The translations under genes were made by a program, and so were the position numbers. From positions 22,032,815 to 22,096,814 of the forward strand of contig CM119269.1 of NCBI GenBank assembly GCA_051294375.1: 64,000 bases of DNA, written 5' to 3'. Shown here piece after piece: positions 16,001-43,958 of this stretch (its first letter is position 1; each line of letters starts with the position of its first letter). A model generated the notes under the pieces. It ran no database searches and was not told where the DNA came from. It was given only the letters and a program-made list of their open reading frames with translations. The DNA is from Paraspadella gotoi (taxonomy: Eukaryota; Chaetognatha).

Positions 16001-17847
16001 CGATCAAGGGTCAATGCCAAATGACACCGCCAGAGGTCGGCGCCAATGGTTTACCTAGAGCGGTTAGATGATGTCCCGCGGTTCTATTTGTATGTTTTAT
16101 TTTATTTTCATAATTATTATATCATTCGTTTTACATATTTTGTCACACTATATAACTTAACCCACCCTTTTCTATCACATCACATCATCATTTCAGTTTA
16201 CACCTTTGACATTCTATCCCCTCATTCTATCACCTCATATACCTCATTCTATCACCTCAAAGCTTGCAGGGACCTGCTATGTCATTATCTTGTAAGAGTG
16301 ATGGAGGCCTTAAAACACCAAAGCCTGTCCAAAGTCAGGGGCAAGATAGCTTATTTATTAAATGAATGGATAATTTTTATATTGGTTGTACCAATCTCAT
16401 ATACCTCATTCTATCAGCTCATATACCTTATTCTATTACCTCATATACCTCATTCTATCACCGCACCTTTCCCATCCCTTTCCGCCACTGCACCCTTTTC
16501 ATAAACCTTTATTAAATTTAAATTAATTAGATTAATTAAATTAAATTTAATAAAATATTTCATCCATTCAATTTCCCTCCGTCAACTTCATCAACGACAT
16601 CACTGTCACACCCATTCTCGTCCCAGGTCTGCAGGTCCTGCACCTGTCTCTTGAGCTGCAGCTGCAGCCGCCTTTCTTCCCGCGCTTTCTCCTCCCTGAT
16701 TCTCGGTTTGTAAAAGTGAAAGTAGGAGAAGCAGCAGCCGCCGCAGGTAAAGAGGAAGATGAGGATGACGAAGACGAGTACGATCTCGCTGACTTCCATA
16801 TCTCGGATTCCCCGGTGATCTCTTCGAGGTTTTTCCGATTTCGCGTAGCCCTGGTTTTTTTTAAAAAGGGAATGAGAAGGAAGAGTGAGTTTGATTGAAC
16901 ATTATCCTTTTAAACTAAGGAGTCACAAGCGCCACGACTGAATGAAATACATTGTACTACAGGGTAGAGTGGAGCACTTGAGAACAAAAATTTGATTTGT
17001 ATCAATTAACAATAATAATTTTATGCGGGACAGTATGATTATTGAACAGAAAAGCAAAATATAATATATTTATAGTATTATCTTTATAAAATAAGATTTT
17101 TTTTTTTGAAATTTTTATTAAAGATTCAGATTTTTTTTATAAAAAATTAAACCAAAACACATTATCACAAATTTTTTTGTCTTCAATGTTAAAATTGAAA
17201 AAAGGCTAAAATTCTTAATTTTTTAACTCTCTGTAATAAAAACTATTATATGATAAACTATTTTTGTTATTTTTCGAAGTTTTAACATTAAAATATTATA
17301 TAAAAAATATAGATAGTGAAACAAATAATTTTGAAAATCCGAAGCTGTTATAAAATTTTTTTAAAAATCAATTTAAAATTTTATAAATTTATAAGGATAT
17401 TATTACAAAAAAAATATAATTTGCTATACTGTTTTGTTAAAAAAATTTTTTAAAAAATTTTTTTTAAATATATAAACGGAGGGGGAAAAAATATTGTTAA
17501 CTCGCTTAATCTTTTCATCACTCCACCCTACAACAGGGTTCTATTTTAAATTTGATAAAAATGCATGTAAAAGAGCTCTAATATAATTTTAAGGTCCCGA
17601 GTTCAAAACCCTTACCCGATGTACCCTTCCTTAAGTCACGGAAAGTCGTCTTCAGACCCGCTTAGCACCTCTTCGTCAAATATAGTTATTATTAAGTAAG
17701 GCTTTTCATGTCATTCACGTCGATTCTGTGAATCAACTTACGTCGTCAAGTGAACGTAGATGACGGGAGGAGGAAGAGGAAGAGGAGGAGGAAGAGGAGG
17801 ATGAGGCGATGTCGAGGGCGATGAAGTCAACATCTTCGGTGATGAAG
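13060..17847 (-). CDS. Unidentified single-pass membrane protein with coiled coil and Gln-rich tail (5' end missing)
   Basis: I do not recognise the family. Four exons join in frame: 17847-17742 (phase 2 in, ends phase 0), 16850-16644, 15869-15736 and 13774-13060 with the stop, giving at least 386 residues. The first holds FITEDVDFIALDIA and a long Ser run. The second holds one hydrophobic segment (EIVLVFVILIFLFTCGGCC) followed by a charged helix (KAREERRLQLQLKRQ). The third continues it (EETRKMLEERES). The last is rich in Pro, Gly, Arg and Gln, including several Gln runs, and ends ALTSYA. The 16644 donor (CAG/GTGCAG) was chosen for phase; without splicing the second exon runs to a stop at 16560. 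The N-terminal exon was not found. The tail probably faces the cytoplasm, by inference. Confidence 0.6.
13835..14571. mobile_element. Inverted-repeat element with telomere-like 30-bp array
   Basis: The left end (GGCTCTCTTTTCCGAGAGTG) and the reversed right end (GGCTCTATTTTCCGAAAGCG) match over about 59 bases, including a shared CCCGGAATTTAA. Between them lies a tandem array, about 13920-14260, with a 30-base unit containing CTAACCCTAAACCTGACC. The CCCTAA words resemble telomere repeats but are embedded in a longer unit. It sits in the last intron of the membrane-protein gene. Confidence 0.7.
15289..15422 (+). repeat. Dispersed repeat R1, copy 1
   Basis: About 134 bases with the core CCAAAGCCTGTCCAAAGTCA and the end ATTGGTTGTACCAAT, whose two arms pair. 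Similar copies are at 16262-16402 (+), 21767-21893 (+, degraded), 28842-28981 (-), 49182-49308 (+) and a weak one at 56222-56346 (-). SINE-like in size; no tRNA-type promoter seen. Confidence 0.8.
16262..16402 (+). repeat. Dispersed repeat R1, copy 2
   Basis: Very close to the copy at 15289-15422, with only a few substitutions (for example GGGGCAAGATAGC for GGGACAAGATAGC). It lies in the intron between the second and third exons called for the membrane-protein gene and is flanked on both sides by ATACCTCATTCTATCA-type direct repeats. Confidence 0.8.
17521..17715 (+). repeat. Possible tRNA-like repeat fragment
   Basis: Contains GGTCCCGAGTTCAAAACCC, which resembles the internal B-box of a tRNA-derived SINE, followed by a GC-richer stretch ending near TAAGTAAGG. 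No matching copy elsewhere in the window was identified, so the call is weak. Confidence 0.25.
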
Positions 17848-18022
17848 CTGAGATGGAAGGACATCAAATCATGAACACTCTGTCTCTATCTCGGTTTCTT
17901 TTCTTTTTTTTTCATTTTCTTATTTATTTTGTTTTTTCCATTTATTTTTTACAGTTGGTAAGGTCAACACAAAACCTCACAAAAACTTTTTTTTATTTCT
18001 TTCTTCCTTTTTTTATTTTAAT

Positions 18023-18089
<67 letters not shown>

Positions 18090-18535
18090 CTCTCTCTCTC
18101 TCTCACACACACACTCCCAAATCTTTAAATTTAAAAGCGCACGACAAACGTTCAAAAACAAATTTCGTGCCAAAAAAAAACAACTAAATCTATTGTTTTG
18201 TTTTGATCATTTGGCTTAGAATTTTAATGACTGAATTCCGATCATATTCCTATTTCAACTTTCTTTTAATTTTCATTCATTTATTGTATTCTTTCTTTCT
18301 TTATTTATTTACGTTATTTATTTTTTAAATTTTTACCCTTTTTCTCTGGTCCAGGGGCTGCGATCGACCGCGAGAACTTTTTCCTTCGACAAACATTTTT
18401 CCCCTAAAAACGAAAAGAAGTAAAAAGATCGTAAATTAAATTGAATCAATCGAGTTGAATCACGAATCACGAATCGTTGCAACCACCGGCTCGATTTGGA
18501 CTCAGCTGCGGCCAGTGAAACCCGATGCTCAATTT

Positions 18536-19023
18536 TGCCTTTTTTTCTCAAAGCGCCCCATTTCATCGATAATTTAAAATTAAATTAGTTTTTAAATTTA
18601 AAAATTAATAAGCATTAGGTTATAGATTATGTCAAAAATTATGGTTAAGGATTAGTTTAGTGGTTTATGGTTATTCATTAGGGTTATGGATTATGATTTA
18701 GGATAAAGAGTTAGGGTTAGATTAGGTTAAGGATAAGGATTGGGTTTAAATTAAATAATAAATTAGAATTAAAATTAAATTTAAGGATTAAGGCGTTAAT
18801 TTTACTTTTGCCAACCGGGGTGAGGGAAGGGTTAGGATTAAGGGTAATTAGGGTTAAGGGTGGTTAGGGTTAAGAGGGTTTAGGGTTAAGGTAATTTTTT
18901 ATTTTTTTATTAAAAAATAAATATTTTTTGATGGTTTTTTTAAAAAACGTTAAAACCGTAGTCAGCAAAAGTAAAATTTAGCCAAATTAAGTAACAGAAA
19001 TGGGGTGCGTTTGGAAAAGAGAG
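18536..19023. mobile_element. Inverted-repeat element with a second element nested inside
   Basis: Left end CTCAAAGCGCCCCATTTCAT and the reversed right end CCAAACGCACCCCATTTCTG mark outer inverted repeats. Inside, 18793-18986 has its own inverted ends (GGCGTTAATTTTACTTTTGC against GGCTAAATTTTACTTTTGCT, reversed) around TTAGGGTTAAGG-type words. The outer arms also carry GGTTATGGATTA-type words. Confidence 0.6.
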
Positions 19024-19857
19024 CCCCGAAGTGTCCAAAATTCTTTTTTTCCCCAGAGCATCGATGACGGGAGGAGAGGGGGGTGCACTGGTTTCTTCAC
19101 TCCCCCCCTCGTATACTCACCAAGGCGCTGATTGAAACCGATGGAGAGTCGCTTTTAGCGATTTACTACATTAATAATTAAAATCCGCCCACGTCTTCCT
19201 TTTAAAACTCTCTCTCTCTCTCTCACCTAGGGAAGAGAAAATAAAGAGAGAGACGAAAATCCAATCCGTGATTCTTCTTTGCATCTTTCAAGCTTCTTAT
19301 TCCCGGTTTCTCCGCGAAATGGCGCCACCAGTACGAGCGAGGATCTCGGCTTCGACACTTTTTTTCGCTGGTGAGAGATGCGAAGGCGTGAAAAGTGAGG
19401 AGATGAAAAAGGAGACGTGATTAATTGATTCAATATAAAGATTTAAGAGTTAGGATTAAAATTAAGTTGACATGGAATTTAGTTAGTTAAAAATTGATGA
19501 AAATTAACTCACGTGAAATACGAACGTTGATTGGAAATTATTTTTGTAATAAAGGGAGACGAAAAAAAATAAACTTCAATTTCCAACGGAAATAAAATTT
19601 CCACATTCACTGAATTTGCTAAGATTCTCACGCGTGACTCTTCATTTAAAAGTTAATTTTTCTTAACGCTTCGTTTATTAAATGACGACGCGAAAGAGAT
19701 AGAGACAGAGCGATTCAGGAAACAACGAGCACGGTAGAAATGCGCCGGAGCGGAGCTAAACAAGCAGAACCAAGCAGAACAAGTGCTTGGCCCGTGAATC
19801 CGTGAATATGGCGCCAGTAGATGCCTCGCGTCGAACGCGCCTCACGACTTCGCGTGA

Positions 19858-19860
<3 letters not shown>

Positions 19861-19906
<46 letters not shown>
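19861..19906. repeat. (GA)n microsatellite
   Basis: A GA run of about 46 bases next to a small CpG-rich patch (19800-19860). Confidence 0.9.
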
Positions 19907-19909
<3 letters not shown>

Positions 19910-20815
19910 GTTGTGGGCGTTGCCCTCGCTTCCTTCTTCTCCTCTTCCTTTTCTACTACGTTATTCACCAGTGAAATGCACCGAACGGATTCCAAGGGAG
20001 AAAAGTGACACCGGGAATTCGGACTGTGACATCGGACTGTGATATCGGTGTTATCGGTGATGCCCAGAACGTGAAACGATGATGTTTTTCATTCTATATA
20101 AACCCATGAACTTAATTAAATTCCTCAATTAAATTCCTCTGATCAGAAGGCAGACATTAAATAATTACAATCTTGTCGAATGACTTTTATCCAAGGTTTT
20201 TCTTTGTAAGCACTGAGCTAACATTTTTTAATTAACTAAAATACTAAAATTAAATAAAACTCTTTAAATATCAAAAAATACATTTATTTTCGTCGGCACT
20301 TAAGAAATAAATAACAAGAGTTACACAAGGAACATGATTGGGTCTCCTTCGAGCAATGAGAAGATAACTGACGCTACTGATGAAAACGAATAGATAAAGA
20401 AAATGAAATAAAATTCATAATAAAAAAATAAAGAATAAAGAGAAGAAAAAAGAAAAAAAAAGGAAAAAAGAAAAGATATATAATATTATATATGAATGAC
20501 TTAGAACTGCGTTGCGTTAAATAAAAACAAATTGACTATGAAAAAGGTTTCTTTATTCTTCGTCACGTGACTCAAAGGTCACGCGATCTGATTTCGTCTT
20601 TCTAGTTTCCGGTCACGTGACCGATTTCGTCTTCGTTGTGTTGTCGTCGTCTTTGGCGGCGAAATTCCGCGTCGCGTTTTTCTTCGACGAATTTCGGTTT
20701 CGATTCTGGACGGCCACGCCCACCGATGAAATGTCCTGCGATCGAATTGATTCGTCATATTTCATTATCGAATTTCAATTACGTAGACTATGTCATAGTA
20801 TAATATATGTATAAG

Positions 20816-36635
<15,820 letters not shown>

Positions 36636-37197
36636 GGTTCTTTATGAATTAGTCCAACGGATTGTCAACATGCCCGTTTAGATTATGATACAAAAAAATT
36701 TGTTTTGTGATGGTTAACGTAAGAAACTTCTTTTCTGAAATAAAAATATCCATTTCAAATTGATTTTTTTTCTCAGAAAAATAGATTCATCAACTATGAT
36801 TTACAAAAAATGTTTTAAAAAACAAGCTTTGGTTTTAAGAAAAGGCACATTAAAAACACCAAAAGATGTGAAAATGAAAAATTTCAAAAATCTTAAGTAT
36901 TTTCGATAATATTTTACCTCAATTTTAACCGAAGTTAATCTTACAGTGACAACATAATGTAAACAAAATGACAAATTGTGCGTTTTTAAATGAGATGAAG
37001 TCTGCCGATTAAACGGTATCGTCAAAAGTGCAAATAGTTTAGTTAGTGCGCGAATATCAAGCCTTAAAATTTCTTCTACTTCAACATTTCTAAAACGACG
37101 AAAAAAAGGGTAAAGACGAAACGATAAAGAAATCCAATACATTCATTCGGTCGGTCAGTCATTTCAGCGAAGGTCTTCTTCTATCATCTTCGGCCTC
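36636..37197. promoter_or_regulatory. CFAP65 upstream region / HSBP1 3' region
   Basis: Between the HSBP1 stop (37198) and the CFAP65 start (36635), both on minus. It should contain the HSBP1 3' end and the CFAP65 promoter. It is AT-rich and I found no clear TATA, CCAAT or RFX site, so the assignment is positional only. Confidence 0.35.
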
Positions 37198-37422
37198 TCA
37201 TTTCTGCGGCTCCTCCATTCCAGCCTGCGTCATCAACTCCCCGATGTTCTTTTCCAGATCATCGATCCGTCCGCCCATGTCGTCGATCCGAGAGATGATC
37301 TGATCCGACATCTGCTGGAACCGTTCCTGCATCTGACCCAGCAAGGTGCCCACGAAGGCCGTCAGATCTTGGATGTTTTTCGGGTCCGCCGAGGCGGGGA
37401 CGTGATGCTCCGTGTCGGACAT
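37198..37422 (-). CDS. HSBP1: Heat shock factor-binding protein 1
   Basis: Small coiled-coil protein that forms hexamers and binds the trimerisation region of heat-shock factor HSF1; also linked to WASH-complex assembly. 74 residues from ATG at 37422, starting MSDTEHHV. The heptad core [20 protein letters not shown], then [18 protein letters not shown], then [20 protein letters not shown], follows the human protein almost residue by residue. An in-frame ATG 21 bases upstream would add MSLNTKI; the shorter form was chosen by family length. The whole coding region is one exon, whereas the vertebrate gene has introns. It lies 300 bases downstream of the LRRC71 stop on the same strand. Intact, with no poly(A) relic seen, so I treat it as a working gene rather than a retrocopy. 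Confidence 0.93.
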   Translation of the reverse strand: MSDTEHHVPASADPKNIQDLTAFVGTLLGQMQERFQQMSDQIISRIDDMGGRIDDLEKNIGELMTQAGMEEPQK

Positions 37423-37720
37423 TATTTTTGTATTTAGCGACAAAATATTTAATATTCAACTTCAAGGACGGTTTGTTTGATCGCTTAATTTTTATCTGAA
37501 AATATTAAAGGATGCATAATCCGGAGAACAAACTTACTAGAACAAATATTATTTGATTTTAAATTTTGTTTCTTTTCTTTTTGCTTTGTTTGTTTGTTTT
37601 TTTCTATTTAAAGAGGCTTCAATTAAAAATCCGAATGTTTTTTTTCTTAAATTTAAATGTTTCTTCTCTTGTCCTTTCATCTTCTCACAATAACTTCCCC
37701 CAACACACACACACAAATTA
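37423..37720. promoter_or_regulatory. HSBP1 upstream / LRRC71 3' region
   Basis: About 300 AT-rich bases between LRRC71 and HSBP1. It must hold the LRRC71 3' end and the HSBP1 promoter. No perfect heat-shock element array was noticed. Confidence 0.3.
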
Positions 37721-40427
<2,707 letters not shown>

Positions 40428-40763
40428 GGTTTCTTTTTTTTTTCCTTATTTTTCTCCTTATTTTTTCTCCTTATTCATCCTTAGTTTTTTTTCCGTTACG
40501 TCGGCGCCGGAATGTCATTGTCGGACCTGCTTCGGTCCGTTTCTCCAACTTGAAGCTAATTAAAGTGAAGAAGGAAATGATAGAAATACATTTTTTTTAA
40601 TATTTAAAATCATTTGCGAGTACAAAGGTTGTGCGAAATCCTTGACGTGTATCGTATAATTAGTTACATTATGTCCTCGGCAAAACCCGAAGAAATAGTT
40701 CAGTTTGTCAATTTTGTGGATTTTCTACTTAATCGTCTTTTATTTTTATTCCGGAATCGTATA

Positions 40764-41163
40764 AGGCCATATTTTCCAAAGGTTTCCCAATTTTAGTTTA
40801 AATTTAGAGTTAAGTAAATTTTTAAGTATAAAAATTATATTAGGGGTAACGGTTAAGGCTTAAGTTAGGGATTAGGGTTAGGGGTTAAGTTAGAGATTTG
40901 TTTACTTAGCGAATTTGAAAACAAAAGTTTTTGTTATTTTTTAGAACGATTTAATAACAGAAAAGAAAAAAAAATTACACAAAGATTGATGAAGGTCAAG
41001 AGGTAAGGTAAGGATAGGGATTAAAATTAAGGATTAAGTTTGGGTTAATTAGTAAAATTATTAAAGTTTAAGCTTAGATCTTATGAATAAAAAAAATTAA
41101 TAATTGAATAAAAATTAAATTCAGATATTAGAAACAGAAATGGGCGATTTCCGAAAATAGTGC
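40764..41163. mobile_element. Inverted-repeat (MITE-like) element
   Basis: The left end GGCCATATTTTCCAAAGGTT and the reversed right end GGCACTATTTTCGGAAATCG are imperfect inverted repeats. TTAGGGTTAGGGGTTAAG-type words lie inside. It ends within 5 bases of the CLUAP1 stop codon (41168), so it supplies the CLUAP1 3' untranslated region or poly(A) region. Confidence 0.65.
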
Positions 41164-41167
41164 CGAT

Positions 41168-43065
41168 TCAAAAGTCGTCGTCGGTATCGTCATCGACTTC
41201 GTTCTTCTTCTTCTTTCCTCTCATCCCTTTTCCTCCGCTTCCTCCTTCGATCTCGATGTACGATTCTTCGTCATCGTCGTCGTCGTCGTCGTCTTCATCG
41301 TCGTCGTCGCTGTCGCCGAGTTCGTCTCCGTCGTTGGAGACGAGATCCGTATCCTCGATCTCCGAATCTCCGTCGTCGGAATCCTCGTCGTCCGATTCCG
41401 CAGTCATTGAGCCGTACATCTTCTTGACGTTGGCGGGTTTGCGGACGTCGTCCTTCGCGCGACCGGGACGCTCGGGGGCGCCGGACTTCTTCTTTCCGGG
41501 ACGGCCGCGAGTTCGAATGTCGCCCGAGGCGCCGACGTCGTCGTTGTCGTCCTCGTCGTCGTCGTCGTCGCCTCCGTCGTCCATCGGAGAGAGGCCGCCA
41601 TCGTCGCCGCGTCCGTGACTTCCGTCGTCGGACGCGGACCGGCGACGCTTTTCCGCCAGACGTCGCAAATTATCTTCCGTCTCTTGAAACTTTTCCATCT
41701 CCTCTCGATTCATCGTCTCGAGCTGATCTTCGAGGTAAGTCACGTTGCGTATCTTGACCAGATAGTCTTGATAGAGAGTCGCCACTTCCACCTCCAGTTT
41801 TTCGTAGTCGTCCATCCACGGAGGTCGAACAGACTTGAGGGTGTTGAGCCGCTTGGAGTTTCTCTCCAACTCTCCATCCTGGGATGAAGACAAACCTTTC
41901 GAGGATCATTAGGGATGTTCACTTTTTTTAATTTTTAAATTATAATAAAACATTGGGTCTTTTCTTTATTGATTATCGTTCATAAAAGTTAAAGACGACT
42001 AATTTTGTCAATTTATATTCATTATTCAATTTATTATTCACCCCTTTCCCTTGGCATAGTCATAGAGATCATATTGATATTGCCACGGAATGTCGAATGT
42101 AAATGTAAATGTAAATGCTTATACATATTACTTTTACGTTTGCCCTATAACATTACGAGATTTTAAACTTTTATTCATTCAATAATTTTTTTATTTATTT
42201 GTTTAGTAGATTAGTCAGTTGGTTAACTAATTAGTATTTGTTTATAATTTTATATTTGTTACGTTCGTTGGTTAATGAGTTATTTAATTAGCTCGTCAGT
42301 AAGTTGGTTAATTACTTATTTTTTAAATTAGTTATCCATTTATTAATTTATCACCTTCTTCTTAATCTTCGCCTCCAAAGACGATTCGTCCTTCTTCATG
42401 CTGGCGATTCTTTCCGTCGCTGTCTCTATCTCCCGCTCGACGGCCTCTTTGCTGGAGACGACGCCGGACTCGACCTCAGTGATCTCTAGCGGACGAGACA
42501 GCGCCATCGAGCGGAGTTCTCGCAGTTCTGACTCTCGGGAGAGACGGTCGTAGAGGCTCGCCCCTTGCGTCGTGATGTCCGACGCCAGAGTCCGCGCGAT
42601 CTTGAGTTCGCCCAGCTTCGTCTGAATCTCTTGAATGGCGGTCATCGTCGCCGATTCGTCGTCCTCGTCGCCGGCGGCCTGGACTGCCGACGCCGCCGTC
42701 AGGGTTTGACCGTCGGGAGCGAGGTGAGACTCCGCCGATCTAATGGCGCTGTACAGGATGGAGGTGATCTTGAGAAGTTCTCTCACGGCGTGACCGTCGG
42801 CTTGATAGAGTTTTTTCGTGTTGAGCCGGATGTGGGCTTTGGTCGCCATGTACTGGGCCACGCTTTTAATAAATATCACTCTATCTTGCTCCGTGTCAGT
42901 GTCGGTCGAGATGTCGGCTTGAGGGTCGTATTGCTTGACGAGCCAGGCGAGGATTTCCGCGACGAGTCCGAAATTCGGTTGGCGAAAATTTTCTAAGGAT
43001 ATTAGTCTGGGATAACCAAGAGCACGCATCATCTCGGTGAAGTTTCGCATGTCTCGGAACGACAT
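41168..43065 (-). CDS. CLUAP1: Clusterin-associated protein 1 / intraflagellar transport protein 38
   Basis: IFT-B subunit needed to build cilia. Two coding exons, 43065-42355 and 41878-41168, phase 0, 473 residues (human 413). The start MSFRDMRNFTEMMRALGYPR and the stretch DTEQDRVIFIKSVAQYMATK are nearly identical to the human calponin-homology-like N-terminal domain. A long coiled coil spans about residues 150-320, including ERNSKRLNTLKSVRPPWMDD at the start of exon 2. The C-terminal third is acidic with long Asp runs and ends DDDTDDDF, as the human protein ends in SDNDF. Exon 1 reading through its donor adds only VIN before a stop. The start was set at the ATG matching the family; upstream in-frame codons lack an ATG. 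It is divergent from, and about 0.9 kb from, the SCAF4/8 gene. Confidence 0.97.
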
Positions 43066-43211
43066 CTTCTTTTTTAGTTGGATCAAATAATCTGATTTGA
43101 GGTCTGTTGAGTGAATTGTTTAATTCGAATATATATTTAAAAACCACGTCAATTTCGTAAACCGACGAAAAACGACACAAGAAATGAAACAATGAAAAGA
43201 AAATAAAGAAC

Positions 43212-43330
43212 TCTGGCGACTCAAACTGACCTCTGTCATCAAAATGACCTTTGTCAAAAAGATACCGTTCACCAAACTACTGTGAACCCTTAATTGAAGA
43301 CTTAATTCTTTGTGACGAGGGTTTCTTCTT
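43212..43330. repeat. Dispersed repeat R4, copy 2
   Basis: Contains AAACTGACCTCTGTCATCAA and AATGACCTTTGTCAAAAAGA, then CACCAAACTACTGTGAACCC and CTTAATTCTTTGTGACGAGG, uninterrupted here but split at 38190-38612. It ends about 150 bases upstream of the CLUAP1 start codon. Confidence 0.75.
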
Positions 43331-43646
43331 TTTTGTTCTGAAAGGAAAAAGACAGACAACAATTTTACATATTCTGATGAATTTGAATTTGATATTGTTA
43401 TAGGTGAGCATTGAAAATTAAGTTAAAAGACAGGCAAATAAGAAACAAACGGATCGAAGGATTTGAAAAAAAAGGAAATATTTTAATAGGTTTACCAAAG
43501 AATTATTTATAAAACCATCTTTCTTTCATTTCCATTTTTTTCTCTAAATTCGTAATATCTTTCTTTGTTAAAATTTTTTCGGCTCCCGAATCCTTATTAT
43601 GATACTATTATTGGTATTATTATCCTGGCAAGCGTGTGATTTATAC

Positions 43647-43659
43647 GTTGCTAGGAAGC
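43647..43659. promoter_or_regulatory. Candidate RFX X-box
   Basis: GTTGCTAGGAAGC resembles the RFX X-box (GTTGCCATGGAAAC type): a good left half and spacing, and an imperfect right half. RFX factors drive ciliary genes, and the site is about 590 bases from the CLUAP1 start, but a single imperfect match proves little. Confidence 0.35.
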
Positions 43660-43958
43660 GGTTTCTAGGGTAAGAACTCTTTTCCTATTGGTGGAATTTA
43701 AACTCTCACTCTTCACGTCATTAAAAAATATAATCCGCTCCTATTGGCCGAGAGCAAAGTCGGCTTAGAGGTTACCTTATCTCTGATTCGTCGTTTCGAA
43801 GATTCTCGGCCAATCAGGTTTTTCGTACAGTGGACTTCACGTGGGCGTCGCCATTTTGTGTGTTTTAAAAAAATTCAATCGGCACAGCTCTCCTCTCCAG
43901 GGTGAAAATGAAATATTTATCGTTATTGCTTTGAGGGAGCACGTTTCGACCGGATACG

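Larger units (their letters stand above)
17848..20815. other. No confirmed gene between the membrane-protein gene and CFAP65
   Basis: The missing 5' exon or exons of the membrane-protein gene may lie here. A possible donor GTGAGTATAC at about 19116-19125 (minus) has matching phase, but the exon before it shows no in-frame start. The stretch also holds (CT)n at 18028-18080, the inverted-repeat element 18536-19023, (GA)n at 19861-19906, and CACGTG sites around 20563 and 20613 close to the CFAP65 3' end. Confidence 0.45.
43066..43958. promoter_or_regulatory. Divergent promoter region for CLUAP1 (-) and SCAF4/8 (+)
   Basis: 893 bases separate the two start codons. The right half has three CCAAT boxes (CTATTGG at 43685 and 43741, CCAAT at 43810), a CACGTG at 43838 and a CGCCATTTTG YY1-like word at 43850-43859, the usual make-up of a TATA-less housekeeping promoter just before the SCAF4/8 start. 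An RFX-like site lies at 43647-43659 and repeat R4 at 43212-43330 on the CLUAP1 side. Confidence 0.6.

Noticed and set aside
20560-20815. Plus-strand gene behind the CACGTG sites
   Set aside because: The 65-codon frame has no similarity I recognise and no splice context. CACGTG pairs alone do not support a promoter here.
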